From: an uncultured Bacilli bacterium
GTDB lineage: Bacteria; Bacillota_I; Bacilli_A; RFN20; CAG-826
Length of the DNA stretch: 64,000 nucleotides
Assembly: GCA_944369075.1 (NCBI GenBank)
Contig: CALVXK010000001.1
Span: 62,001-126,000 of the forward strand
Reading direction: 5' to 3'
The notes under the pieces were generated by a model, which searched no databases, was not told where the DNA came from, and worked only from the letters and a program-made list of their open reading frames with translations. This document shows, piece after piece, positions 26,459 through 35,862 of the stretch (within the stretch, counting starts at the first letter, position 1; each line of letters opens with the position of its first letter). A program made the position numbers and the translations under genes.

Positions 26459-28337
26459 TTGATTTCCTCCTTGATTCGACCAATTGCGCTTTTTTATGTA
26501 TCTTAGAAGATAATAATTCTAATATTTCAGCATTAGAATCCGGATTATCTGCTAATTTACTAATAAGTTCATCATTAGACTGATTAATTGTTAATAAAGC
26601 TAACTCTTTTTTTATACTCGTGATTAACTCATCAATAGTCTCTCTTGAATAAGGATCTCTAACTTTTAATTTGTCAATCCTATTTAATATATCTAACAAC
26701 TTATTTTTGTCTTTATTTTCGGTTTTTTCTATATATTTTATTAATTCTCCAATCTCAATAGATTCGCTTTCATCAACATCTTGTAAATAAGACAATATTA
26801 AATTATACAAATCTTCAAAATTTTTTGAATAAAAACAATTCATTTTGCTTATAAATTCAATTCTTGCATCTTTTTCTTTCAATAAGTAATAAAGAACTTG
26901 AGATTCTAAATTTAATAAACGTCTTTCTTTTAAATTTATTTTAGTTAAATTTGAAACTATTTGCTTATTTGAAACAGGTTCAATTTTTTCATAACTCTTT
27001 TCTACTGGCTCAATAGTTTTATCTTTCAATTCATTAACTGTATTAATGATTGAATTTTCACTTAATCCTGTAGCATCAGCAACTAAATGCAAGTAATATT
27101 CAGCTAATACATCACCTCTTGAAATATATTTTGCAAAATATTCTACCATCTTTTGCTTATTAATGATATTGCTTAAATCAGTTGTCTTTTTAAAATAATT
27201 AATCATCCATCTAGGAAGATCTATCAAAGTGTTAAGATATTTTTTAAGCCTTTCAGCACCTAAATTAGTAATAATTTCGTCACAATCTTTATACTTAAAA
27301 TCTACATCATTATCTACTAATAAATAACTAATATGCTCTTTTTCGAGCATATCGACGATTCGCTTATCTCCAATTTGACCAGGATTATCTAAGTCTAAGC
27401 AAATCCTAATCTCAACTCCTAAAGATTTTAAAAACTCGAGGTGTTCTTTTGTAAAGGCCGTTCCCATTAAGGCAACACACGACGTTTCTCCGGCTCTATA
27501 GCAAGCAATTACATCCATAAACCCTTCAAGGACATAAATGTAATTAACTTTTCTTGCATTATATTGAGCCTCGGAAAAATTGTATAAAATAGAAGATTTA
27601 TTGAAAGCAATAGTTGATGGAGTGTTAACATATTTTGACTCAGATTTCATTTCTCCAAAGATTCTACAAGAAAAACCTACAACTTTCCCTTCTTCATTTT
27701 TAATCGAAAAAGCAATTCTTCCATGATTCTTATCACTTAATGAATTATTCTTTAAGTCAATGATTCCGGTTAAATCAATGTCTTGAAGAGAATACTTCTT
27801 TTCTTTTGTCAAAAAATCAATAATTTTTGTTCCATCATTTAATGAATATCCAATAGAAAACTTACGAATTATTTCATCGCTTAAACCCCTTTTATGCAAA
27901 TATTCAAGGGCTTTTTCTCCTTCTTTGCTTTGAAAAAGACTTAAACTATAAAAATTTGAAATATCACTTAAAATTTCATAAGCTTTTTCTAATTTTGGAT
28001 CAATCTTTTTATAAGAAATATTATCTAGTTCAGGTATAGTTATCCCTTCAATTTCACATATCTTTTTTGCTGCATCTAAATAAGAAATGTTTTCTATTTT
28101 TTTAACAAAAGTAAGAGCATCTCCTTTTGTGTTACATGCAAAACAATTAAAAATTTGTTTTTCAGGAGAAACCGAAAAATTACCTAGATTTTTATCATCA
28201 TGAAAAGGACAAAGGCCAACATAATTTCGACCTTTTTGTGTAAGCTTAACGTAGTGACTAACAACATCAACTATATTACACTTAGAGCGAACTAAATCGA
28301 AAATGTTATTTTCTTTACTAATTGTGGAGTTTTTCAA
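26424..28337 (-). CDS. dnaG: DNA primase
   Basis: DnaG (637 aa) synthesises RNA primers for replication. The CHC2 zinc finger is CPFHDDK to CFAC (about residues 42-67); the TOPRIM core contains [15 protein letters not shown] and ICLDLDNPG; the C-terminal helicase-binding region is present. The start is TTG 28337 with AAGGA about 10 bases upstream, inside the end of glyS (20-base overlap). It is coupled to rpoD downstream. Confidence 0.93.
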   Translation of the reverse strand: MKNSTISKENNIFDLVRSKCNIVDVVSHYVKLTQKGRNYVGLCPFHDDKNLGNFSVSPEKQIFNCFACNTKGDALTFVKKIENISYLDAAKKICEIEGITIPELDNISYKKIDPKLEKAYEILSDISNFYSLSLFQSKEGEKALEYLHKRGLSDEIIRKFSIGYSLNDGTKIIDFLTKEKKYSLQDIDLTGIIDLKNNSLSDKNHGRIAFSIKNEEGKVVGFSCRIFGEMKSESKYVNTPSTIAFNKSSILYNFSEAQYNARKVNYIYVLEGFMDVIACYRAGETSCVALMGTAFTKEHLEFLKSLGVEIRICLDLDNPGQIGDKRIVDMLEKEHISYLLVDNDVDFKYKDCDEIITNLGAERLKKYLNTLIDLPRWMINYFKKTTDLSNIINKQKMVEYFAKYISRGDVLAEYYLHLVADATGLSENSIINTVNELKDKTIEPVEKSYEKIEPVSNKQIVSNLTKINLKERRLLNLESQVLYYLLKEKDARIEFISKMNCFYSKNFEDLYNLILSYLQDVDESESIEIGELIKYIEKTENKDKNKLLDILNRIDKLKVRDPYSRETIDELITSIKKELALLTINQSNDELISKLADNPDSNAEILELLSSKIHKKAQLVESRRKSNGNNQTKKKVD

Positions 28338-29688
28338 TAAAATAATTCCTTAAATCATCAATTTTAACTAAATCTTGTTTCATTGTATCACGGTCTCTTA
28401 CTGTTACAGTATGGTTTTCTAAAGAATCAAAATCAAAAGTCACACAATAAGGAGTTCCGATTTCATCGTTTCTTCTATATCTTTTGCCAATACTTCCAGA
28501 TGTATCAAAAGATGCAGGGAAATATTTAGAAATTTCGTTAAATACTTTTTTAGCTTCATCAGCTAATTTATTAGATAAAGGTAAAACTGATATCTTAACT
28601 GGAGCAATTTTAGGATTAATATGCATAACAACACGGGTTTCGCCATTTTCTAATGTTTCTTCATCGTAGGCATCGCAGACGACAGCTAAAAATAATCTGT
28701 CTAAACCTACGGAAGGTTCAATGCAATATGGAACGTATTTTGTATTTGTATCTGGGTCAAAATATTCTAAACTTTCTTTAGAATATTCCATATGTCTTTT
28801 TAAATCGTAGTCGGTTCTATCAGCAATACCCCAAACTTCACCCCAACCGAACGGAAATAAATATTCAATATCAGTTGTTGCTTTTGAATAGAAAGCTAAT
28901 TCTTGAGGTTCGTGATCTCTATAATGTAAATTTTCTTTTTTTACACCTAAATCCTCTACGAAATTAATGCAAAAATCTTTCCAATATTTGAACCAATCAA
29001 GATCAGTTCCTGGTTTACAGAAAAATTCTAACTCCATTTGTTCAAATTCTCTTGTTCTAAAAGTAAAATTACCAGGAGTAATTTCGTTTCTAAAAGACTT
29101 ACCGACATTAGCTATACCAAAAGGTAATTTTTTTCTAGTAGTTCTTTGAACATTTTTAAAATTTACGAAAACACCTTGAGCTGTTTCTGGTCTAAGATAA
29201 ACTTCGCTTGAAGAATCTTCTGTTACGCCCATATGTGTTTTAAACATTAAGTTGAATTTTTTAATATCTGTAAAATTACTTTTCCCACAGTTTGGACATT
29301 TAATTTCGTGTTCTTTGGCAAAATTGTTTAAGTCATCAAAAGTCATTCCATCAACATCAACATCAGGATATTGTTCTTTAACTAAATCGTCGGCTCTATA
29401 TCTACAATGACATTCTTTACATTCGATTTGAGGATCGTTAAAAGTTTGAACATGTCCAGTAGCAACCCAAACTCTTGGATTCATTAAAATTGCTGAATCA
29501 ATTCCTACATTATATTCAGAAGTTTCAACAAACTTATTCCACCATAAATCTTTAATATTTTTCTTTAATTGACTTCCTAAAGGTCCATAATCCCAAGTAT
29601 TTGCTAATCCACCATAAATTTGGCTTCCTTGGAATACATATCCAGTTGTTTGTAAATGTGTTACTATCTTGTCAAATTTAATCTCCAT
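28318..29688 (-). CDS. glyS: Glycyl-tRNA synthetase (single-chain class II)
   Basis: A 456-aa dimeric (alpha2-type) GlyRS, as in many Bacillota and eukaryotes rather than the alpha2beta2 GlyQ/GlyS form. Motifs: [20 protein letters not shown]; zinc-site Cys pairs CKECHC and [28 protein letters not shown] (motif 2 region); and [14 protein letters not shown] (motif 3). It is placed between recO and dnaG, as is common in Bacilli. No T-box is visible in the 64 bases upstream. Confidence 0.95.
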   Translation of the reverse strand: MEIKFDKIVTHLQTTGYVFQGSQIYGGLANTWDYGPLGSQLKKNIKDLWWNKFVETSEYNVGIDSAILMNPRVWVATGHVQTFNDPQIECKECHCRYRADDLVKEQYPDVDVDGMTFDDLNNFAKEHEIKCPNCGKSNFTDIKKFNLMFKTHMGVTEDSSSEVYLRPETAQGVFVNFKNVQRTTRKKLPFGIANVGKSFRNEITPGNFTFRTREFEQMELEFFCKPGTDLDWFKYWKDFCINFVEDLGVKKENLHYRDHEPQELAFYSKATTDIEYLFPFGWGEVWGIADRTDYDLKRHMEYSKESLEYFDPDTNTKYVPYCIEPSVGLDRLFLAVVCDAYDEETLENGETRVVMHINPKIAPVKISVLPLSNKLADEAKKVFNEISKYFPASFDTSGSIGKRYRRNDEIGTPYCVTFDFDSLENHTVTVRDRDTMKQDLVKIDDLRNYFIEKLHN

Positions 29689-29752
29689 AACGTCCCCTAT
29701 TAAGTAATTTTATATCAATATTAGCCAAGAAAAGGCCTCTAATTAGTCTACT

Positions 29753-30343
29753 CTAATTTATGAAATTTTCAATAGATTTAAGGCTAATTTCACACGTTTC
29801 AAACAGAACTCTATTAAAAATTTCAAGCAAATAAATAAATGACTCTTTTGAAATTGGAGTAAGTAGAAAAGATTTATCAATTTTATAATCTGCGTCGATG
29901 AACTTTTCATCATTTTCAATATTGGCTCCAATAATTTTAAGCATGTTATATACAAAATATAAAATAAGATTTTTGTAATCGACTTCTTTTAAATTATCAA
30001 TCGCAAAAGAAAGTAAGTTATAAATCTTTTTGGTTGAGTTTTCATATTGAATAACTTTCAAAGTTAACTCACTAATGAGATCCAAAGTTAGAAGTTTATT
30101 AATATCAAGATCTTCATAATTAAGAGGTAAAATAATCTTATCTTCTTTTAACTTGTAATATTTGGTAGGTCCTTTATAAAGCAAAAAAGAACCATAACTA
30201 AAAAGTCTATTTCTAAACTCTTGAATCTTAGTTTTTCCTTTTACTTCAAAAGAAACTAAAACTTCTTCAGTTAATAAATTAACCATTAAAGAAGAATCTT
30301 TATATGCATTAATTGAGATAATATAACCTCTAAATTGATCCAT
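29753..30343 (-). CDS. recO: DNA repair protein RecO
   Basis: RecO (196 aa) loads RecA with RecR. The N-terminal OB fold is recognisable (GYIISINAYKDSSLMVNLLTEE, then KGKTKIQE and LFSYGSFLLYKG). It is shorter than the 240-260 aa usual in Bacilli and no Cys zinc motif is seen in the C-terminal part. The ATG overlaps the era stop (TAATG), so it is coupled to era, as in Bacillus. Confidence 0.83.
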   Translation of the reverse strand: MDQFRGYIISINAYKDSSLMVNLLTEEVLVSFEVKGKTKIQEFRNRLFSYGSFLLYKGPTKYYKLKEDKIILPLNYEDLDINKLLTLDLISELTLKVIQYENSTKKIYNLLSFAIDNLKEVDYKNLILYFVYNMLKIIGANIENDEKFIDADYKIDKSFLLTPISKESFIYLLEIFNRVLFETCEISLKSIENFIN

Positions 30344-31206
30344 TACTTATATCCTATTTTAGATAAAAATTTATTTGAATTTTTCCAATCTTTCTCCACT
30401 TGAACAACAAGTTCAAGATTGATGTTATATCCTAAATATTCCTCAATTTGTTTTCTAGCTCTTATTCCAATCTTTTTTATCATTTGACCTCTTTTGCCAA
30501 TAATAATGCCCTTTTGAGAATCTTTTTCTACAATAATTTTGGCAAAAATATTTTTCCCTTCAAAATGTTCATCGCATATAACAGCTATTGAATGAGGAAC
30601 TTCTTCTTTTAAAAGTTTTAAAGCAACTTCTCTTATAGTCTCCTCGACATAGAATTTGAAATCTTTATTAGTTATTGTCTTAACATCATAATATTGTGGT
30701 CCTTCAACTAAATAAGTCTTAATTAGTTTAATTAACTCATCTATATTAAAACCTTCAAGGGCTGACATTTCAACAATTGGAGAATCAGGAAGTAATTCTT
30801 TGTATTTTTCTTTTAATTCATTAATTAGAAGAACATTACTTTCATCGATTTTATTAAAAGCAATAATCAACGGGACTTCTTTATTTAAAGATCTAAGGAT
30901 ATAGTTATCCCCATCGCTAAATTTTCTAGAAGCATCAATCATTAAAACAGTCAAATCATTAGTTCTAGCATTATAAAAAGCAATTTTATCCATCTCTTTA
31001 TCAAGAACTGTTTTTGGTTTATGTATACCAGGAGTATCTACAAAAACAATTTGTGAATCATCATCATTATAAACACCTTGAATCGCATCTCTTGTTGTTT
31101 GACTTTTTGGTGAAATGATCGAAATTTTCTTTCCAACAATCGCATTAATTAATGTCGATTTTCCAACATTAGGTCTTCCAATTAAGCTAACAAATCCACT
31201 CTTCAT
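30343..31206 (-). CDS. era: GTPase Era
   Basis: Era (287 aa) binds 16S rRNA during 30S maturation. G1 GRPNVGKSTLINA, G3 DTPGIHKPKT and G4 FNKIDE are intact. The C-terminal KH domain contains GIIIGKRGQMIKKIG. It lies 2 bases after the ybeY-cdd gene; ybeY, cdd, era and recO form a conserved Bacilli cluster. Confidence 0.96.
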   Translation of the reverse strand: MKSGFVSLIGRPNVGKSTLINAIVGKKISIISPKSQTTRDAIQGVYNDDDSQIVFVDTPGIHKPKTVLDKEMDKIAFYNARTNDLTVLMIDASRKFSDGDNYILRSLNKEVPLIIAFNKIDESNVLLINELKEKYKELLPDSPIVEMSALEGFNIDELIKLIKTYLVEGPQYYDVKTITNKDFKFYVEETIREVALKLLKEEVPHSIAVICDEHFEGKNIFAKIIVEKDSQKGIIIGKRGQMIKKIGIRARKQIEEYLGYNINLELVVQVEKDWKNSNKFLSKIGYK

Positions 31207-31208
31207 AA

Positions 31209-31610
31209 CTATTCCATGTCGCTACTTTCAAAACTATAAGGAAGTAAATCGTCAATAGTCACTTCTTTCACATCTCTATTTAAATTTGTAAGAATAATTT
31301 TAGTATTTTTATTACATAGTTCAGAAATAACTTGTCTACAAGCTCCACAAGGAGAAACAGGTCTTTTACAATCAGCAACAATGCAAAGAGCAATAATATC
31401 ATCTTTTTTTACGCCGTTAGAATAAGCATTAAAAATTGCATTTCTTTCAGCGCACATTGCTAAAGGGTAAGATGAATTTTCAATATTTGCACCATAATAA
31501 AGTTTATTATCATTAGTTAAAACAACAGCTCCAACTTTAAACTTAGAATAAGGTGAATATGAATTTTCTCTAGCTTTAATAGCCTCATCGATTAACTTTT
31601 CTTTATCCAT
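31209..31610 (-). CDS. cdd: Possible separately translated cytidine deaminase (internal start)
   Basis: The internal ATG 31610 has AAAGGAG at a spacing of 8 bases and would give a 133-aa protein, the normal length of tetrameric Cdd. The frame is that of the fusion, so this would be a second product of the same gene. It is predicted from the start signal only. Confidence 0.5.
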   Translation of the reverse strand: MDKEKLIDEAIKARENSYSPYSKFKVGAVVLTNDNKLYYGANIENSSYPLAMCAERNAIFNAYSNGVKKDDIIALCIVADCKRPVSPCGACRQVISELCNKNTKIILTNLNRDVKEVTIDDLLPYSFESSDME

Positions 31611-32057
31611 TAAAATTTCTCCTTTAAAAATCTCATCTTGTAACGAAAACATTTCTTTTTCGTCTTCTTCGTTCATATGATCATAACCAAGAAGATGAAG
31701 CAAACCATGAACAAAAAGAAAACATATTTCTCTTTCGATAGAATTGTTATAACTTTTTCTATTTTCATCAGCTACATCATAGCAAATATATAATTCGCCT
31801 AAATCAGTCGGAATATCACCGATTATCTTTTCATTTTTATCATCTAAAAATGCAAATGAAATAACGTCAGTTGGTCGATCAATCCCACGATATTCTTTAT
31901 TTATTTTATGGATTGTTTCTTTATCAACAAAAGTAACAGAAATAATAAAATTATCACTTAATTTAAGTATTTTGAATGTTTTATTTGCTAGGTTAGTAAA
32001 AAGTTTTTCGTATTTATCTAAATTTATTTCTAAAGTATTATTGACTTCTAAAAACAT
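31209..32057 (-). CDS. Fused rRNA maturation RNase YbeY and cytidine deaminase
   Basis: One 282-aa frame joins two usually separate proteins. Residues 1-149 are YbeY, with zinc-binding HGLLHLLGYDH (His117, 121, 127), a ribonuclease in 16S 3'-end maturation. Residues 150-282 are cytidine deaminase, with CAERNA (Cys202, Glu204) and PCGAC (Cys237, Cys240), converting (deoxy)cytidine to (deoxy)uridine. At the joint, codons KGEILM are encoded by AAAGGAGAAATTTTAATG, a good ribosome binding site plus ATG 31610, so free 133-aa Cdd may also be made. The upstream -10 (32064-32069) is 6 bases before ATG. Confidence 0.88.
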   Translation of the reverse strand: MFLEVNNTLEINLDKYEKLFTNLANKTFKILKLSDNFIISVTFVDKETIHKINKEYRGIDRPTDVISFAFLDDKNEKIIGDIPTDLGELYICYDVADENRKSYNNSIEREICFLFVHGLLHLLGYDHMNEEDEKEMFSLQDEIFKGEILMDKEKLIDEAIKARENSYSPYSKFKVGAVVLTNDNKLYYGANIENSSYPLAMCAERNAIFNAYSNGVKKDDIIALCIVADCKRPVSPCGACRQVISELCNKNTKIILTNLNRDVKEVTIDDLLPYSFESSDME

Positions 32058-32063
32058 GTAAAT

Positions 32064-32072
32064 ATTATATCA
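32064..32072 (-). promoter_or_regulatory. Extended -10 promoter of ybeY-cdd, predicted leaderless
   Basis: TGATATAAT on the minus strand is an extended -10 whose last base is 6 bases before ATG 32057. No Shine-Dalgarno lies between. It sits in the 22 bases after the C39/membrane gene. Confidence 0.55.
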
Positions 32073-32079
32073 AAAATTG

Positions 32080-33270
32080 TTAGCTTTTTGAATAATAATA
32101 GTAATAAGATTTTAAGTAATTTTGTTCATCTATTTGAGACTTATAAAGCATTATTTTTTCTAAATTTTCACTTATTAAAATAAAAATAAAGAAATGAAAT
32201 AAAATGAAATTTAATGAAATATTTCCAGTAAAACTAGAAAGAAAAAAGCATAAAACTATAATAAGTAAATAAATGACACACTTTTTTAAATTAGTTATAT
32301 TTAAGTATTTATAAGTGGCATCATTTATCCTCTCATAGATTTTATAAGAATCTTCTTTATTTTTAGACATAAAGAAATTATTTTCAAGATTACTTATTTT
32401 ATTTACATTTGTATTAAAAAATTTATTTTGTATAAGCAATAAGCAGACTTGTACTAGTAAAACTATCCCTATTGCAAATAAGTTTAAATAAGAATTTAAC
32501 CCCAAAATAATACCTGCAATTAAAACAATTAATATTGAAGCAACAAGCTGGCTTGGATCAACAAATAAAGACTTTTTTAATTTGGTTATATTTAGATATT
32601 TTTCTTTTATTTTATCTTTACTTTGGTTAAATATCTCATCATAAAGTGTTTTATCTATCTTTTTCATAGTGAATACTAAAAACTGCTGTTGCATAACAAA
32701 AAGTAGAGTAAACGCAAATACAAAAATCAAAGGAGCGATAAAACTAAACTCCTCATTTACAAAGAAAAAAGTAACAGCTAAAAGTAAAAAAGATAAAATT
32801 TGTAATCCCAAAATAATTAAGCGGTATTTTTTTGGCATTAAATCTTTTTCTTTATGTTTATAGTTAGATCCTTTTATAGAAACTACCTCTAAAAATTCTC
32901 CAGTAAAAAGCTTAAAGAATTCTTCATGTTTATATTTAATAAAACCTATAGAAGAATCATAAACTTTTATGTATTTCTTCCTTATTTTATCAACATTTAC
33001 AATATGGCTAACTCCATTTTGAATCAAAATTACTAAAATTTTTTTATCTTTTAATAGCTTTATTTCCTCTTTATTCTTAATGCGATAGCCTTTTAGTTCA
33101 ACTCCTTCGTTTTTGGCAATAGTTATAAGTTGATCTAGCGACAAAGATTCATTTATATTTGCCTCAGGATAAAATAAAAAATCTTTTCTTTTATAAATAT
33201 TAGCTAATAGTATTTTTAAAGATGTAATACCACAATCTTTATGACCTAGTTGTTGAATATAATATCTCAT
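32080..33270 (-). CDS. C39 peptidase fused to a six-helix ABC-exporter-like membrane domain, no ATPase
   Basis: A 396-aa protein. ATG 33270 is preferred to GTG 33276, which overlaps the GGAG site. Residues 1-135 look like a C39 double-Gly peptidase: Gln7, Cys13 in KDCG, His89 in VSHIVNV and Asp105 in VYDSSIG form the expected triad and oxyanion Gln. About six hydrophobic segments follow (150-170, 176-195, 242-259, 263-282, 331-348, 352-368), like a peptidase-containing exporter, but the protein ends without Walker or ABC signature motifs. The segments KYLNITKLKK (225) and KYLNITNLKK (321) repeat. Its promoter element matches comEA, suggesting a competence-linked role. Confidence 0.72.
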   Translation of the reverse strand: MRYYIQQLGHKDCGITSLKILLANIYKRKDFLFYPEANINESLSLDQLITIAKNEGVELKGYRIKNKEEIKLLKDKKILVILIQNGVSHIVNVDKIRKKYIKVYDSSIGFIKYKHEEFFKLFTGEFLEVVSIKGSNYKHKEKDLMPKKYRLIILGLQILSFLLLAVTFFFVNEEFSFIAPLIFVFAFTLLFVMQQQFLVFTMKKIDKTLYDEIFNQSKDKIKEKYLNITKLKKSLFVDPSQLVASILIVLIAGIILGLNSYLNLFAIGIVLLVQVCLLLIQNKFFNTNVNKISNLENNFFMSKNKEDSYKIYERINDATYKYLNITNLKKCVIYLLIIVLCFFLSSFTGNISLNFILFHFFIFILISENLEKIMLYKSQIDEQNYLKSYYYYYSKS

Positions 33271-33292
33271 AAACACTCCAAAATTTGTATAT

Positions 33293-33329
33293 ATTATTCA
33301 AGAATGTTTTGATAAAGAAAATTTATCCC
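33293..33329 (-). promoter_or_regulatory. Copy 2 of the shared promoter-like element (C39 gene)
   Basis: Minus strand: GGGATAAA (33322-33329), 8 bases, ATCAAAACATTCTTG (33299-33313), then AATAAT. It matches the 9510 copy at 35 of 37 positions. It lies just beyond the rpsU terminator, so the C39 gene has its own start signal. The distance to ATG 33270 leaves a leader with TTTTGGAG. Confidence 0.7.
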
Positions 33330-33332
33330 TCT

Positions 33333-33365
33333 AAAAATAAAAATCCCTGCTTTTTTGCAGGGATT
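33333..33365 (-). terminator. Terminator of rpsU
   Basis: A 9-bp stem (AATCCCTGC 33342-33350 with GCAGGGATT 33357-33365) is followed on the minus strand by a T-rich run. It separates rpsU from the C39 gene. Confidence 0.88.
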
Positions 33366-33371
33366 ATGATT

Positions 33372-33545
33372 TTATCTATATTTTTTTCTTGCGTTTTCGC
33401 TTTTTAATTTTCTCTTAAGAGATTTTTTTAAGAAGCATTCTCTTCTACGGCATTCTTGGATAGTTCCAGCTTTATTAACTTGTCTTTTAAATCTTCTTAA
33501 AGCTTCATCTAATGTTTCGCCTTCTCTAATAACTACTTTTGACAT
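33372..33545 (-). CDS. rpsU: 30S ribosomal protein S21
   Basis: A 57-aa S21 starting [20 protein letters not shown] and ending in a basic tail ENARKKYR, with the family's RREC motif in the middle. AAAGGAGGTG lies about 9 bases before ATG 33545. The S21 family is unmistakable. It stands between deoC and the C39 gene with its own terminator; rpsU is often near ybeY/era-type clusters in Bacilli. Confidence 0.95.
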   Translation of the reverse strand: MSKVVIREGETLDEALRRFKRQVNKAGTIQECRRRECFLKKSLKRKLKSENARKKYR

Positions 33546-33615
33546 ATCTTGCTTTCACCTCCTTTTCCGTAAGCGCTTGAAATATAATATTAAAAATTAA
33601 GTCAAATTACAAGAA

Positions 33616-34254
33616 TTATTTCATAAGTTTGACACCACTTGATGTTCCAATTCTTGTGGCACCAACTTTTACCATTTCAAGTAATTCTTCGTGACTTCTA
33701 ACTCCACCAGCTGCTTTAACGCCCATTTCTGGTCCAACTGTTTTTCTCATTAATTCAACATCATGAACAGTTGCTCCATGAATTGAGAATCCGGTAGATG
33801 TTTTTACAAAATCGGCTTTGGCTTCTTTTGCAAGTAAACATGCTTGAACTTTTTCTTCATCAGTTAATAAGCAACACTCTAAGATTACTTTTAAAACATG
33901 ATCACCGCATGCCTTTTTAATTTCAGCAATTTCGTTTTTTACATAATCATATTTTTTATCTTTTAATGCAGCAACATTGATGACCATATCAATTTCATCT
34001 GCGCCTTTTTCTAGAGCATCTTTTGTTTCAAAAACTTTAGCCTTGGTTGTCATTTGTCCTAAAGGGAAACCAATAACTGTGCAAACTTTTACATCACTTC
34101 CTTCAAGTTCTTTCTTGCAGAAAGGAATGTAATAAGGATTAACGCAAACAGACATAAAATTCCATTCTTTAGATTCTTTGCATAAATTTTTAATTTGTTC
34201 TTCTGTTGCATCAGCCTTTAACAATGTATTATCAATTAATTTATTATATTCCAT
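33616..34254 (-). CDS. deoC: Deoxyribose-phosphate aldolase
   Basis: DeoC (212 aa) splits 2-deoxyribose 5-phosphate into glyceraldehyde 3-phosphate and acetaldehyde. The Schiff-base Lys is in FVKTSTGFS; LKVILECCLL carries the second active-site region and GVKAAGGVRSHEELLEMV the phosphate site. It is not beside deoB or pdp but uses their products. AGAGGG precedes the start. Confidence 0.95.
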   Translation of the reverse strand: MEYNKLIDNTLLKADATEEQIKNLCKESKEWNFMSVCVNPYYIPFCKKELEGSDVKVCTVIGFPLGQMTTKAKVFETKDALEKGADEIDMVINVAALKDKKYDYVKNEIAEIKKACGDHVLKVILECCLLTDEEKVQACLLAKEAKADFVKTSTGFSIHGATVHDVELMRKTVGPEMGVKAAGGVRSHEELLEMVKVGATRIGTSSGVKLMK

Positions 34255-34268
34255 AAAAACCCTCTTAA

Positions 34269-34292
34269 TAAAAAAGGCTCTATAAAAGAGTC
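34269..34292 (-). terminator. Terminator of rpmF
   Basis: The hairpin GACTCT/AGAGCC (one mismatch, 34276-34292) directly follows the rpmF stop and is followed by a T run on the minus strand. Confidence 0.65.
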
Positions 34293-34478
34293 TTATTTAG
34301 ATGTTTTAACATTTAAAACTTGTTTTCCATCATAATATCCACATTTTTTGCAGACTGTATGAGGTTTTACAATAGCGCCACAGTGTTCACAAACACAAAC
34401 ACCATCGATATGTAATTTATAATGTGTTCTTCTTAATCTTTTTGATGTTTTACTAGTTCTTCTAAAAGGTACTGCCAT
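34293..34478 (-). CDS. rpmF: 50S ribosomal protein L32
   Basis: A 61-aa zinc-binding L32: [20 protein letters not shown] at the start and two CxxC pairs, CEHC and CKKC, followed by [20 protein letters not shown] precedes ATG 34478, and it has its own promoter (34505-34532) and terminator. Confidence 0.96.
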   Translation of the reverse strand: MAVPFRRTSKTSKRLRRTHYKLHIDGVCVCEHCGAIVKPHTVCKKCGYYDGKQVLNVKTSK

Positions 34479-34504
34479 TTCTACTTTCCTCCAAAAACAT
34501 TGAT

Positions 34505-34532
34505 ATTATACATGAAAAAATAACTTTTTCAA
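34505..34532 (-). promoter_or_regulatory. Predicted sigma-A promoter of rpmF
   Basis: Minus strand: TTGAAA (34527-34532), 16 bases, TATAAT (34505-34510). The rest of 34479-34587 holds two small inverted repeats of unclear role (CTTTACAGTGTAAAG near 34550). Confidence 0.7.
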
Positions 34533-34587
34533 TCTCGTTTTCTTTACAGTGTAAAGATATGAAATTTATTTTCATAAAAAAGTAATT

Positions 34588-35862
34588 TTACTTATAGATA
34601 ACTTTTTTTATTTTTCCTCTTAAATCTTCATCAGAAGCGATTTTAACTTCTAAAAAGTTAGATGAATGACCAACATAATAACCATTTTCCTCTGTTTCAA
34701 AAAGAAAATCATACTCTTTTCCCTTGAATTGATTGTCGTATTCTTCCCCAAGTTCATTTGATAATTCAATAAGTTTATTAACTCTTTCTTTTTTTATATT
34801 TGAAGGTATTTGTCCACTCATTTTAGCAGCTAAAGTACCTTCTCTTGGTGAATAAGGAAAAACATGGATTTTAGAAAACTTTATTTTTTTAGCAAAATTA
34901 TAAGTATCTAAGAAATCATATTCATCTTCTTGAGGAAAACCGACAATAACATCGGTAGAAAGAGCAATATCGGGCCTAACTTCTCTAATTTTTTTAATTT
35001 TTGAAATAAAAGATTCAGGGTTATATTTACGACGCATTAACTCTTCAATTTTTTTCGATCCACTTTGAAGCGGTATATGAAGATGGTTAGCAATTACATC
35101 ATACTTTTTAAGTAATTCAATAAATTTTTCATCGATTCTACTCTCTTCAATAGAAGAAATTCTCAAACGATATAAATCTTTGCAATTTAAACAAATATCT
35201 TCAATTAAATCAGAAAAAGTATAATTTTGGTAATTATCTAGTCCATAACTAGACATATCAATTCCGGTTAAAACTACCTCATTATATCCATTTTTTACTA
35301 AATTATTTATCTCTTCTATAATCTTTTCCTTAGCTCTACTTCTTGATCTACCTCTAACAAACGGAATTAAACAATAAGAGCAAAAATTGTTACAACCATC
35401 CTGGATTTTAACATAAGCTCTTGTATGTTCATGAAAATATTGAAGTGATAGATTTTCATATTTTCTTTCTTTTTCTACATCTTTTAATACTATTTTCTTA
35501 TGTTTTGATAAGTATTCTTCAATCAAATCAACGAGTTTATCTCTATGTTGCGTCCCTATAACAATATCAGCACCAAGCTTAGAAGAAATTTCATCATAAC
35601 CAAAATTAGCATAGCATCCCATGACAGCGATAATAGCATTAGGATATTTTCTTCTAGCACTTGAAATATATTTACGGTCTTTAGAAACGCTTGTTTTAGT
35701 GACAGCACAGGTGTTAATTATAATAACATCTGGACTTAAATCAAAATTTTTATCAATAAACTTAAAACCTTTGCCTTCTAATAAGTTGGCAATTGATTCG
35801 CCTTCGTAATAATTTACTTTACAACCGAGCGATTCTATTAAAAAAGTTAAATGTTTTTCCAT
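34588..35862 (-). CDS. mtaB: tRNA t6A37 methylthiotransferase MtaB
   Basis: A 424-aa radical-SAM methylthiotransferase that makes ms2t6A37 in tRNA. The N-terminal UPF0004 domain begins ESLGCKVNYYEGE with Cys in NTCAVTK and MGCYA; the radical SAM cluster motif is CNNFCSYC; a TRAM-like domain ends the protein. It ends the dnaJ-rsmE-mtaB order known from Bacillus (yqeV). Confidence 0.92.
   Translation of the reverse strand: MEKHLTFLIESLGCKVNYYEGESIANLLEGKGFKFIDKNFDLSPDVIIINTCAVTKTSVSKDRKYISSARRKYPNAIIAVMGCYANFGYDEISSKLGADIVIGTQHRDKLVDLIEEYLSKHKKIVLKDVEKERKYENLSLQYFHEHTRAYVKIQDGCNNFCSYCLIPFVRGRSRSRAKEKIIEEINNLVKNGYNEVVLTGIDMSSYGLDNYQNYTFSDLIEDICLNCKDLYRLRISSIEESRIDEKFIELLKKYDVIANHLHIPLQSGSKKIEELMRRKYNPESFISKIKKIREVRPDIALSTDVIVGFPQEDEYDFLDTYNFAKKIKFSKIHVFPYSPREGTLAAKMSGQIPSNIKKERVNKLIELSNELGEEYDNQFKGKEYDFLFETEENGYYVGHSSNFLEVKIASDEDLRGKIKKVIYK

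Noticed and set aside
33271-33276. GTG 33276 as the start of the C39/membrane gene
   Set aside because: It overlaps the GGAG site; ATG 33270 has proper spacing and starts just before the C39 motif.
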